Source: Sphingomonas sp.
Lineage (GTDB): Bacteria > Pseudomonadota > Alphaproteobacteria > Sphingomonadales > Sphingomonadaceae
Reading direction: 5' to 3'
NCBI GenBank assembly: GCA_013812805.1
Contig: JACCSV010000036.1
Coordinates: 1-6,041, forward strand
DNA: 6,041 nucleotides
Each line of letters begins with the position of its first letter. Position 1 is the first letter of the stretch. This document shows, in pieces, positions 1-4,784 of the stretch. The notes beneath the pieces are model-generated. The model saw only the letters and a list, made by a program, of their open reading frames with translations. It had not been told where the DNA came from and did not search any database. Made by a program: the position numbers and the translations under genes.

Positions 1-139
1 GCGCGATCAGCTCGGCTTCGACTGCGCCCGGTTCGAGCAGCGGCTCCGGCGGTGGGGGCTCATCGGGTGGCGGCGGCGGTGGCGGCGGCGGCGGCGGCTG
101 GTAGCCAGGCCGGTCGGCGCAGCACCGCCGTCGGCTCAT
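1..139 (-). CDS. Proline-rich small protein, N-terminal part (runs off left edge)
   Basis: I do not recognise a named family. The open frame begins at an ATG at 139-137 (minus strand) and stays open to the window edge, giving 46 residues. It starts MSRRRCCADRPGYQ, continues with eleven prolines, then DEPPPPEPLLEPGAVEAELIA. The composition (a basic Cys-containing start, a polyproline run, then an acidic Pro/Glu segment) is coherent, whereas the other frame over the same bases gives only low-complexity Ala. The frame overlaps the last 80 bases of the acetyltransferase gene in a different frame, so translation may be coupled to it; I see no convincing Shine-Dalgarno before the ATG. A later start or a chance frame in a GGC repeat remains possible. 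No signal peptide or membrane segment is visible in the part present, and its function is unknown. Confidence 0.5.
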   Translation of the reverse strand, partial: MSRRRCCADRPGYQPPPPPPPPPPPDEPPPPEPLLEPGAVEAELIA

Positions 140-632
140 TATTGTAAAGGGTTTCGGCGACGCGTTCGAAACCGAGCCGTTCGGCAAGGCGAAACGACGA
201 ATGATTTTCGGGCGCGATGATCGCCCAGATCGGCGTTGGCTCAAGACTGGCTTCAGCCCACGCGAGAGCGACATGTGCAGCTTCACTCGCCAGGCCCTGG
301 CCATGAGTGCGCGTGCTGAAAATCCAGCCCATTTCCGGCTCCTCGCCGAACTGCGGCTCGAAATCGCGCCAGGCGTTGAACAGACCGACATTGCCGATCA
401 ACGCGCCGTCGTCCCTGGCCGTTACCGCCCAGCCGCCAAAGCCCAGCATCGGCCAGGAGCCCGCCGCTCCCGAAAGGCGGCGCCAAACGTCTTCGAGGGT
501 CGTGCCGGTGCCGCCGAGGAAACGCCCGACCGCGCCCTCCTGCAGGATGTCGAACCAGGGGCGGAAGTCTTGCTTGCGCCAGCCGCGCAGGACGAGGCGC
601 TCGGTCTCGATCCGCGGTGCTTCACGGATCAT
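60..632 (-). CDS. GNAT family N-acetyltransferase (RimJ/RimL type)
   Basis: This 190-residue protein fits the Acetyltransf_3 branch of GNAT enzymes, which move an acetyl group from acetyl-CoA to an amine, often a protein N-terminus, amino acid or drug. It opens with the typical ETERLVLRGW (10-19). It carries the central beta strands around GGWAVTARDDGALIGNVGL (66-84), the acetyl-CoA pyrophosphate loop THGQGLASEA (109-118, xxGxGxA), and the late PENHSSFRLAERLGFERV segment (141-158). The domain is complete by about residue 173 (AVLRRP). The last ~16 residues are a poly-Ala/Thr tail encoded by a GGC repeat that overlaps the next gene in another frame. The ATG lies 9 bases after the rpmE stop, with no clear Shine-Dalgarno, so translation probably depends on the L31 mRNA. 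The substrate cannot be told from sequence; a RimJ/L-like ribosomal target would suit the neighbour but is only inference. Confidence 0.88.
   Translation of the reverse strand: MIREAPRIETERLVLRGWRKQDFRPWFDILQEGAVGRFLGGTGTTLEDVWRRLSGAAGSWPMLGFGGWAVTARDDGALIGNVGLFNAWRDFEPQFGEEPEMGWIFSTRTHGQGLASEAAHVALAWAEASLEPTPIWAIIAPENHSSFRLAERLGFERVAETLYNNEPTAVLRRPAWLPAAAAAATAAATR
66..98. repeat. GGC/GGT triplet tract (11 units)
   Basis: Eleven consecutive GGY triplets on the plus strand: GGT at 66-68, three GGC, GGT at 78-80, then six GGC. On the minus strand the tract is read as Ala/Thr codons in the acetyltransferase C-terminus and, in the other frame, as the Pro run of the downstream small protein. Whole-triplet slippage would change the length of both proteins without breaking either frame. 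Confidence 0.85.
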
Positions 633-641
633 TGAAGACGC

Positions 642-872
642 TTATTTTTTGCCCAGGGTGAGGCCGCCGAAGCGCTTGTTGAAGCGCGCGACCTGGCCGC
701 CGCTGTCGAGCAGGCGAGAGTTGCCGCCGGTCCACGCCGGGTGCACCTTGGGGTCAATGTCGAGGTGGAGAGTGTCGCCCTCCTTGCCCCAGGTCGAGCG
801 GGTCTCGAACTTGGTGCCGTCGGTCATTTCGACGGTGATCATGTGGTAATCGGGGTGAGTACCGGATTTCAT
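642..872 (-). CDS. rpmE: 50S ribosomal protein L31
   Basis: A 76-residue protein of the bacterial L31 family, which sits at the central protuberance of the large subunit and helps bridge the two subunits. Recognisable segments are THPDYHMITVEMTDGT (5-20), ETRSTWGKEGDTLHLDIDP (23-41), HPAWTGG (44-50) and the basic end VARFNKRFGGL (61-71). It contains no cysteine, so it is a zinc-free (C-minus) form, as is usual in alphaproteobacteria. The start at 872-870 is supported by an AAGGAAA Shine-Dalgarno at 884-878, six bases upstream counting from AAGGAA. The same frame is open further upstream, to about 1538, but that stretch is only a shadow of the DUF6580 gene. A leader hairpin lies just upstream and the GNAT gene follows after 9 bases, so the two are probably co-transcribed. 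Confidence 0.96.
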   Translation of the reverse strand: MKSGTHPDYHMITVEMTDGTKFETRSTWGKEGDTLHLDIDPKVHPAWTGGNSRLLDSGGQVARFNKRFGGLTLGKK

Positions 873-890
873 GCGTATTTCCTTGGGTTC

Positions 891-909
891 GGCTGGTTTC
901 CGACCAGCC
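891..909 (-). promoter_or_regulatory. Hairpin in the rpmE 5' leader (candidate L31 autoregulatory element)
   Basis: On the minus strand, GGCTGGT (909-903), loop CGGAA, and ACCAGCC (897-891) form a perfect 7-bp stem with a 5-base loop, ending 6 bases before the rpmE Shine-Dalgarno (884-878). No T-run follows, so it is not an intrinsic terminator. A competing stem is possible: CCGACC (921-916) can pair with GGTCGG (905-900), which uses bases of the first stem. TTTCC (915-911) is also complementary to GGAAA within the Shine-Dalgarno (882-878). Such alternatives fit translational autoregulation, known for L31 leaders in other phyla; a function here is inferred. Confidence 0.45.
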
Positions 910-927
910 TGGAAAGGTCGGCAGGCC

Positions 928-955
928 CCATATAGCGAGAGGGTCCGACTTGCAA
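928..955 (-). promoter_or_regulatory. Possible rpmE promoter
   Basis: In the 92-base gap between the DUF6580 stop and the rpmE start, the minus strand holds TTGCAA followed 15 bases later by TATATG. These resemble -35 and -10 elements with a short spacer. Transcription from here would give an rpmE leader of about 50 bases including the hairpin. The match is modest and rests only on hexamer similarity. Confidence 0.35.
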
Positions 956-964
956 CCGAAGCGG

Positions 965-1501
965 CTAGGCTAACTGCGGTTGCGGCACCTCGCGAAGCCT
1001 CGGGATTGCGCGCTCGGCGGCTGCGAAAACGCCGAACAGCAAAGCGGTGAAGACCAAGTCGCCGGCGAGCGTGTTCTGAAAGAAGGGAATGGCGGCGACG
1101 TAGCAGGCGGCGAGACCCTCGATCGTCTTGGGATACATGTCGGTTGTAAGCCAGGTGCCGAAATTGGTCAGCACGTAGAACAGCACCGAGCCTGCAACGG
1201 CAGCACTGGCGATCCGCGGGGCGGAGCGCTTGGTGGAAATCGCCCAGCCGATCACCACCGTAAGGGCGACACTGGCGTAGACGAAGGCAATGCCGGGATA
1301 GAAACCCAACACCAGGTCGCTGAGGAAAAGCGCCGCCAGCGGAGCTGCGAAGGCGAGCGCTCGGCGCGGGAGATAGGCACCGCTGAACAGCGCCATCGCC
1401 GCGATCGGCGAGAAATTGGGCGGGTGCGGCACAAGCCGGAACACAGCCGCGCAGGAGATTGCTGCAAGAAGTGCGGCGATGCGGAAGTTGTTGCCGGCCA
1501 T
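965..1501 (-). CDS. DUF6580 family putative transport protein
   Basis: A 178-residue, very hydrophobic protein with about six membrane segments, roughly at 6-24, 28-44, 47-67, 70-89, 95-117 and 142-162, plus a hydrophobic stretch at 128-141. The patterns PHPPNFSPIAAMALFSGAYL (25-44), SDLVLGFYPG (61-70), TNFGTWLTTDMYP (112-124) and PFFQNTLAGDL (139-149) are what I recognise as the DUF6580 signature. The small size and fold type recall S-components of ECF vitamin transporters, but no transport activity is established to my knowledge. It is transcribed away from the cobalamin riboswitch-btuB unit across a shared intergenic region, which points to an inner-membrane role in corrinoid uptake (inference). 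Cys17 and Cys133 are the only cysteines. The ATG at 1501-1499 has an AAGG about 10 bases upstream. The stop is TAG at 967-965. Confidence 0.8.
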   Translation of the reverse strand: MAGNNFRIAALLAAISCAAVFRLVPHPPNFSPIAAMALFSGAYLPRRALAFAAPLAALFLSDLVLGFYPGIAFVYASVALTVVIGWAISTKRSAPRIASAAVAGSVLFYVLTNFGTWLTTDMYPKTIEGLAACYVAAIPFFQNTLAGDLVFTALLFGVFAAAERAIPRLREVPQPQLA

Positions 1502-1529
1502 GAAAGCTTTGCCTTGTTGCTGGTGAACA

Positions 1530-1544
1530 GCGGCTCATAGCCGC
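1530..1544. repeat. Inverted repeat GCGGCT-cat-AGCCGC
   Basis: Two perfect 6-base arms separated by 3 bases, 29 bases upstream of the DUF6580 start codon. In a minus-strand transcript it could fold as a small hairpin in the 5' leader; as DNA it could be an operator-like dyad. Its GC content makes a chance origin plausible. Confidence 0.4.
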
Positions 1545-1574
1545 CCTGCCCGCCCTCGCAAAGCCGCGGGTGCG

Positions 1575-1603
1575 TTGACAGGCGCAGGGACCTGCACCAC
1601 CAG
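1575..1603 (+). promoter_or_regulatory. Probable promoter for the riboswitch-btuB transcript
   Basis: A perfect TTGACA -35 hexamer lies at 1575-1580. A 17-base spacer leads to CACCAG (1598-1603), a poor -10, though weak -10 elements are common in GC-rich alphaproteobacteria. Initiation 6-8 bases downstream would fall at about 1609-1611, exactly where the first riboswitch stem begins, and this positional agreement is the main support. Confidence 0.5.
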
Positions 1604-1610
1604 TGTCTCC

Positions 1611-1751
1611 GACGAAGGTGCCGCCCGACGGACGCTAGTTCGACGGGGGCGGTTAAAAGGGAAGCCGGTGAAAATCCGGCGCTGTGCCCGCAACTGTGAG
1701 CGATCGGCGAAAAGCCGGCGCTAGTCAGGAACCTGCCTGCCGTCAGTCGTC
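1611..1751 (+). ncRNA. Cobalamin (adenosylcobalamin-type) riboswitch
   Basis: This is a leader RNA that binds a cobalamin and turns down expression of the downstream receptor when B12 is plentiful. The conserved core is clear: GTTAAAAGGGAAGC (1652-1665), GGTGAAAATCC (1667-1677), the GCNNNNCCCGCAACTGTGAGCG block (1681-1702) and the B12-box region AGTCAGGAACCTGCCTGC (1723-1740). Visible helices include GCCGG (1664-1668) with CCGGC (1676-1680), and a closing P1 stem GACGA (1611-1615) with TCGTC (1747-1751). The outer limits are set by that P1 pairing and could shift by several bases. About 100 bases separate the aptamer from the btuB start and carry no U-tract terminator, so control is more likely at translation initiation than by termination. 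Which cobalamin form it prefers cannot be decided from sequence alone. Confidence 0.95.
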
Positions 1752-1809
1752 CGCACCCGGCCGGGACCAGCCGAGCTGCGTGGCGCTCCGCGGGGGATTT
1801 CCGTGGGGC

Positions 1810-1845
1810 ACCTCTGAGGCGGCTTGATGTGTCGTTGCTGGAGGT
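1810..1845 (+). promoter_or_regulatory. Candidate anti-Shine-Dalgarno pairing in the riboswitch expression platform
   Basis: ACCTC at 1810-1814 is complementary to GAGGT at 1841-1845, which covers most of the GGAGG Shine-Dalgarno (1840-1844) of btuB; two G-U pairs could extend it inward. Hiding the ribosome site in the ligand-bound state would be the usual translational mechanism of proteobacterial cobalamin riboswitches. The helix is short, so this is a suggestion rather than a firm site. Confidence 0.35.
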
Positions 1846-1850
1846 TTCCG

Positions 1851-3713
1851 ATGCTTACATTGCTTTTGCTTGCAGCTCAGCCTGCCGTTGAGCCAGAACC
1901 CGAAATCGTCGTCACCGCGGCGCGCACTGAGCAAGACAAGGCGGAGACGGCTGCGAGCGTCGTTGTGGTCGACGAAGAGCGGATCCAACGGCTCGGCCAG
2001 CCACTGCTCGATGGCGTGCTGCGCTCTACGCCTTCGGCCGCGGTCGCGACCAGCGGCCCCCCCGGCTCGCTGACCGAGGTCCGGATCCGCGGCGCCGAAG
2101 CCAACCACACGTTGCTCCTCATCGACGGCATTCGCGCCAATGACCCGGCGGCCGGCAACACGCCGCGGTTCGAGCTGCTCAACGCCGACATCGCCTCCCG
2201 CCTCGAAGTCGTACGGGGGCCGCAATCGGCGCTTTGGGGCTCCGAGGCGATCGGCGGGGTGATTGCGATCAACGGCGTTGCAGAAGCGACTCCAGGCGAG
2301 CAACTGGTCGCGGAAGCCGGGTCCAATGGCTTTCGCCGTGGGGCAGTCTCCGGCGGAGTGAGAGCACGCAACGTCTCGCTTGCCGGCGCCATCGGCTGGC
2401 AGGGCGCCGCGGGGATCGACAGCTTCGACGGCAGCGGCGACCGCGACGGGTATCGTAACCTTTCGGCTCGGCTGCGGGGGATCTGGAAGACAGCGCCTGG
2501 GCTCGAGCTTGGCCTCGCGGCGTTCAGTCTCAACGGCCGCAGCGAGTATGACGGGACCGACCTCCTCACGTTCCGGCGCGCCGACACCCTCGACAGCACC
2601 AGGAACCGGTTGGCCGCGGGGCGTGTCTGGGCGCGATTCGATAGCCTGAGCCCGGGGCTGGACGGCGTCGTCGGCACGTCGCTGCTGGCATCGTCCAACC
2701 GCAACTTGCTCGCCGCCGACGAGCTTAACCGCACCCGTGGCCGGCGATGGACGGCCGACGCGCAGCTTCAGTACCGCTTCGCAACCGGGTCGATCGCGCA
2801 CACCGCGGTCGTCGCGCTGGACCACGATGGCGAGCGGTTCGAGGCGCGCGATATCCTGTTCGGCGGCGCCAGCAACCAGAACCGCAAGCGCTCGCACAGC
2901 GCGGTCACGGCCGAGTGGCGCTCGCAACTGCGCTCAGCCGTCCTCGACATCGCCATCCGCCGCGACCGCTTCAGCCGGTTCAAGGATGCAACGACGCTGC
3001 GCGCTTCGGCGCTGGTCGGAGTCGGCCGCGGCTGGTCGCTCGCCGCCTCCTACGGCGAAGGAATCGCGCAGCCGACTTTCTTTGACCTCAACGGGTTCTT
3101 CCCCGGCAATTTCGTTGGTAATCCCTCGCTTAAGCCGGAAAGCTCGCGTGGGGTGGAAACTTCGCTGCGCTATCGCCGCAAGCAGGTCGATGCAGCGCTG
3201 ACCCTGTTCCGCCAACGGTTGCACGACGAGATCGTCGACGTGTTCGACCCCGCCACCTTCCAGTCGACGACGGCGAACCGCGCGCTGGTTAGCCGCCGGT
3301 CAGGCGTTGAAGCGGAACTCGGCTTGAAACTCGGCGAGCAGTTGAGCGTGAGCGCTCATTATTCCTACCTGCGCGCAAGCGAACCGTCCGGGGACCTACA
3401 GCTGAAGGAAGCGCGCCGGCCCCGGCATAGCGGATCCATCGCACTCGACGGTGCGTCCGGGCGACTGACCTACGGCGCTTCGATCGCCTTCACCGGCGCT
3501 CGGGCGGACACCGACTTTGACCAGTTCCCTGCCCGGCCGGTGCGCCTTGCGGCTTATTGGCTCGCTGGGGCGCGAGTTGGCTATCGCTTGCGGCCGGGCC
3601 TGGAGCTGTTCACCCGCGGGTCCAACCTGATCGACGCGAATTATCAGGATGCGTTCGGCTACCGGACGGAGGGGCGAGCTATATACGCCGGAGTTCGGCT
3701 CAGCGGCGTCTAG
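1851..3713 (+). CDS. btuB: TonB-dependent vitamin B12 receptor BtuB
   Basis: A 620-residue outer-membrane receptor that imports corrinoids using TonB-ExbBD energy; length is near the E. coli BtuB. It has a short hydrophobic leader (MLTLLLLAAQPA), a TonB box EIVVTA (18-23) and a plug domain to about residue 140, with VRIRGAEANHTLLLIDGI (77-94) and RLEVVRGPQSALWGSEAIGG (117-136). A long beta-barrel follows, ending NLIDANYQDAFGYRTEGRAIYAGVRLSGV-like strands. DGSGDRDGY (193-201) resembles the calcium-binding DxDG loop of BtuB. The last residue is Val, not the usual Phe/Trp. The ATG at 1851 is chosen because GGAGG lies 6 bases before it. An in-frame ATG at 1827, with GAGG 7 bases upstream, would add MCRCWRFP and supply the positive charges missing from the short leader, so it is a real alternative. 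The upstream cobalamin riboswitch fixes the substrate class. The stop overlaps that of the convergent fabZ. Confidence 0.93.
   Translation: MLTLLLLAAQPAVEPEPEIVVTAARTEQDKAETAASVVVVDEERIQRLGQPLLDGVLRSTPSAAVATSGPPGSLTEVRIRGAEANHTLLLIDGIRANDPAAGNTPRFELLNADIASRLEVVRGPQSALWGSEAIGGVIAINGVAEATPGEQLVAEAGSNGFRRGAVSGGVRARNVSLAGAIGWQGAAGIDSFDGSGDRDGYRNLSARLRGIWKTAPGLELGLAAFSLNGRSEYDGTDLLTFRRADTLDSTRNRLAAGRVWARFDSLSPGLDGVVGTSLLASSNRNLLAADELNRTRGRRWTADAQLQYRFATGSIAHTAVVALDHDGERFEARDILFGGASNQNRKRSHSAVTAEWRSQLRSAVLDIAIRRDRFSRFKDATTLRASALVGVGRGWSLAASYGEGIAQPTFFDLNGFFPGNFVGNPSLKPESSRGVETSLRYRRKQVDAALTLFRQRLHDEIVDVFDPATFQSTTANRALVSRRSGVEAELGLKLGEQLSVSAHYSYLRASEPSGDLQLKEARRPRHSGSIALDGASGRLTYGASIAFTGARADTDFDQFPARPVRLAAYWLAGARVGYRLRPGLELFTRGSNLIDANYQDAFGYRTEGRAIYAGVRLSGV
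3710..3713. other. CTAG shared by two convergent stop codons
   Basis: The palindrome CTAG holds the TAG stop of btuB (3711-3713) and, on the other strand, the TAG stop of fabZ (3712-3710). There is therefore no intergenic space and no room for a conventional terminator between the two transcripts; each must end inside or opposite its neighbour. Confidence 0.9.
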
Positions 3714-4183
3714 TCGCCTGGCGGATCGGCGATCATCGCCGTGAAACTGGCCTCGGCGGCAAGCTTGCCGTCGACCGAGGCGCGCCCCACAAACTTGCAG
3801 ACGCGGGCCCGCGTCTGGACGAACTCGACCTCGAGGCGGAGCAGCACGCCGGGCTCCACCGGAGCGCGGAACTTCGCATTGTCGATGGCCATGAAATAGA
3901 CGAGCTTGCCCGAATTCGCGAGGCCGAGGGATTCGACGGCAAGGACGCCGGCCGCCTGGGCGAGTGCTTCGACGATCAGCACGCCGGGCATGATCGGACG
4001 ACCGGGGAAGTGGCCCTGAAAGAAGCCTTCGTTGATGGTCACCGCCTTGATCGCGACAATCGACTTGTCTGGTTCAAGCGATTCAACTCGGTCGACGAGC
4101 AGCAGGGGGTAGCGGTGCGGCAGCGCCGCCATCACCCGCCGGACATCCAGCGGGCCGGCAGACGCAGCCGAACCGTCGCTCAT
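3710..4183 (-). CDS. fabZ: (3R)-hydroxyacyl-ACP dehydratase FabZ
   Basis: A 157-residue hot-dog-fold enzyme of type II fatty-acid synthesis that removes water from 3-hydroxyacyl-ACP to give trans-2-enoyl-ACP in the cytoplasm. The N-terminal LPHRYPLLLVDRV (21-33) and the catalytic block GFFQGHFPGRPIMPGVLIVE (53-72) are textbook FabZ, with His58 and Glu72 as the active-site pair. FMAIDNAKFRAPVEPG (96-111) is also typical. Length is normal for the family. It lies 7 bases after the ompH stop and appears to be the last gene of the bamA-ompH-fabZ run; a weak AGG precedes the ATG. In most Gram-negatives lpxD sits before fabZ and lpxA after it; neither is here, which agrees with a sphingomonad-type outer membrane. 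Its TAG stop shares CTAG with the btuB stop. Confidence 0.97.
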   Translation of the reverse strand: MSDGSAASAGPLDVRRVMAALPHRYPLLLVDRVESLEPDKSIVAIKAVTINEGFFQGHFPGRPIMPGVLIVEALAQAAGVLAVESLGLANSGKLVYFMAIDNAKFRAPVEPGVLLRLEVEFVQTRARVCKFVGRASVDGKLAAEASFTAMIADPPGD

Positions 4184-4190
4184 CGGCCTG

Positions 4191-4784
4191 TTACCGGCCG
4201 GGCGATTGCGCCGGCTGCTGCTGCGCCGGAAGCGGAGTCAGGCTGACCGACGGAAGCGTCGCGTTTAGCGCCGCCAAGACCGCGGTAGTGACGTCCGTCG
4301 CCGGCGCGTGAGCGAGAGTCGCGTCGACATCGACCGCGAGGTTGGCGCCGCGCTGGGTCATGACCTGGTTGATCGCGGGTCCGAGCCGGGTGTTGATCTG
4401 GCGAAGCACGTTCTGCTGGATCGACTGGAGGTTGGCCTGACTGCGCTGGAGTTCCTCGCCGGCCTGCCGCTCACGTGTCTGGAACGCCTGCACGCGGGTG
4501 CGCAACGCCGCAGGGGCTTCCTTGCCGTTGAGTGCATTGATCGCCGTCTGGATCGCCTGCCCTTCGGTACGCAGCGGCCCGGCCAGCGTCTGCTGGCGGG
4601 TCTGCAGAGCGTTGGTCTGGGACTGAAGCGAAGCCTGGGCGGTCCGGCAAGCAGTGCATTCGCGGTAAATTCGGCCGGTATCGACGATGACGATGGTAGC
4701 CGCCGGCGCACGCTGTGCCTGGGCCGCCGTTGGAAGGGCTGTGGCGCTCGCGGCGAGCGCAGCCAGGGTCAGAAAATGACGCAT
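4191..4784 (-). CDS. OmpH/Skp family periplasmic outer-membrane chaperone
   Basis: A 197-residue exported protein. Residues 1-24 (basic MRH start, hydrophobic core, AQAQ end) form a signal peptide with cleavage likely after AQA. The mature part starts with a short beta strand, ATIVIVDTGRIY (29-40), as in Skp. A long Gln/Ala-rich helical, coiled-coil-like stretch (about 47-132) would form the trimer's tentacles, followed by a C-terminal return strand (NLAVDVDATLAHA, about 147-159) and a Pro/Gln-rich tail. Skp-type proteins hold unfolded outer-membrane proteins in the periplasm and hand them to the BAM complex, matching the bamA gene directly upstream. Its ATG overlaps the bamA TGA by one base (TGATG), with an AGGAA about 10 bases before it. 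A CTAC (CxxC) pair at Cys43/Cys46 is unusual compared with E. coli Skp. Sequence divergence in this family is high, so I assign the family and not a strict skp orthologue. Confidence 0.9.
   Translation of the reverse strand: MRHFLTLAALAASATALPTAAQAQRAPAATIVIVDTGRIYRECTACRTAQASLQSQTNALQTRQQTLAGPLRTEGQAIQTAINALNGKEAPAALRTRVQAFQTRERQAGEELQRSQANLQSIQQNVLRQINTRLGPAINQVMTQRGANLAVDVDATLAHAPATDVTTAVLAALNATLPSVSLTPLPAQQQPAQSPGR

Larger units (their letters stand above)
1502..1610. other. Divergent intergenic region between the DUF6580 gene and the btuB riboswitch
   Basis: No gene is seen here. It must hold the start signals for both directions: the leader and Shine-Dalgarno of the DUF6580 gene on the minus strand, and a -35-like TTGACA for the riboswitch transcript on the plus strand. 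It also holds a perfect 6-bp inverted repeat at 1530-1544. No clear minus-strand promoter hexamers could be picked out. Confidence 0.6.

Noticed and set aside
66..98. Repeat tract as CRISPR or mobile-element related
   Set aside because: It is a simple triplet repeat within coding sequence, with no spacers or terminal repeats.
307..849. Plus-strand open frame of 180 residues opposite the GNAT and L31 genes
   Set aside because: Shadow of two recognised genes on the other strand; no domain and no Shine-Dalgarno evidence.
891..909. Hairpin as an intrinsic terminator for the DUF6580 gene
   Set aside because: No T-run follows on the minus strand, and the stem sits immediately before the rpmE Shine-Dalgarno, so a leader role is likelier.
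642..1538. A 298-residue open frame on the minus strand ending in the L31 sequence
   Set aside because: Only the last 76 residues are L31 with a proper Shine-Dalgarno. The upstream part reads the DUF6580 gene in the wrong frame and the intergenic gap, with Arg/Ser/Ala-rich shadow composition.
1824..1850. TTG at 1824 as the btuB start
   Set aside because: ATG at 1827 immediately follows with better spacing to GAGG, and ATG at 1851 has the stronger GGAGG. A TTG start is unnecessary.
1743..2927. A 394-residue open frame antisense to btuB
   Set aside because: Arg/Ala/Pro/Gly-rich shadow opposite a clear TonB receptor, also covering the riboswitch. It has no recognisable domain and is typical of GC-rich DNA.
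3557..4246. Plus-strand open frame of 229 residues across the btuB end and antisense to fabZ
   Set aside because: It crosses two well-supported genes in other frames and its product has no recognisable motif.
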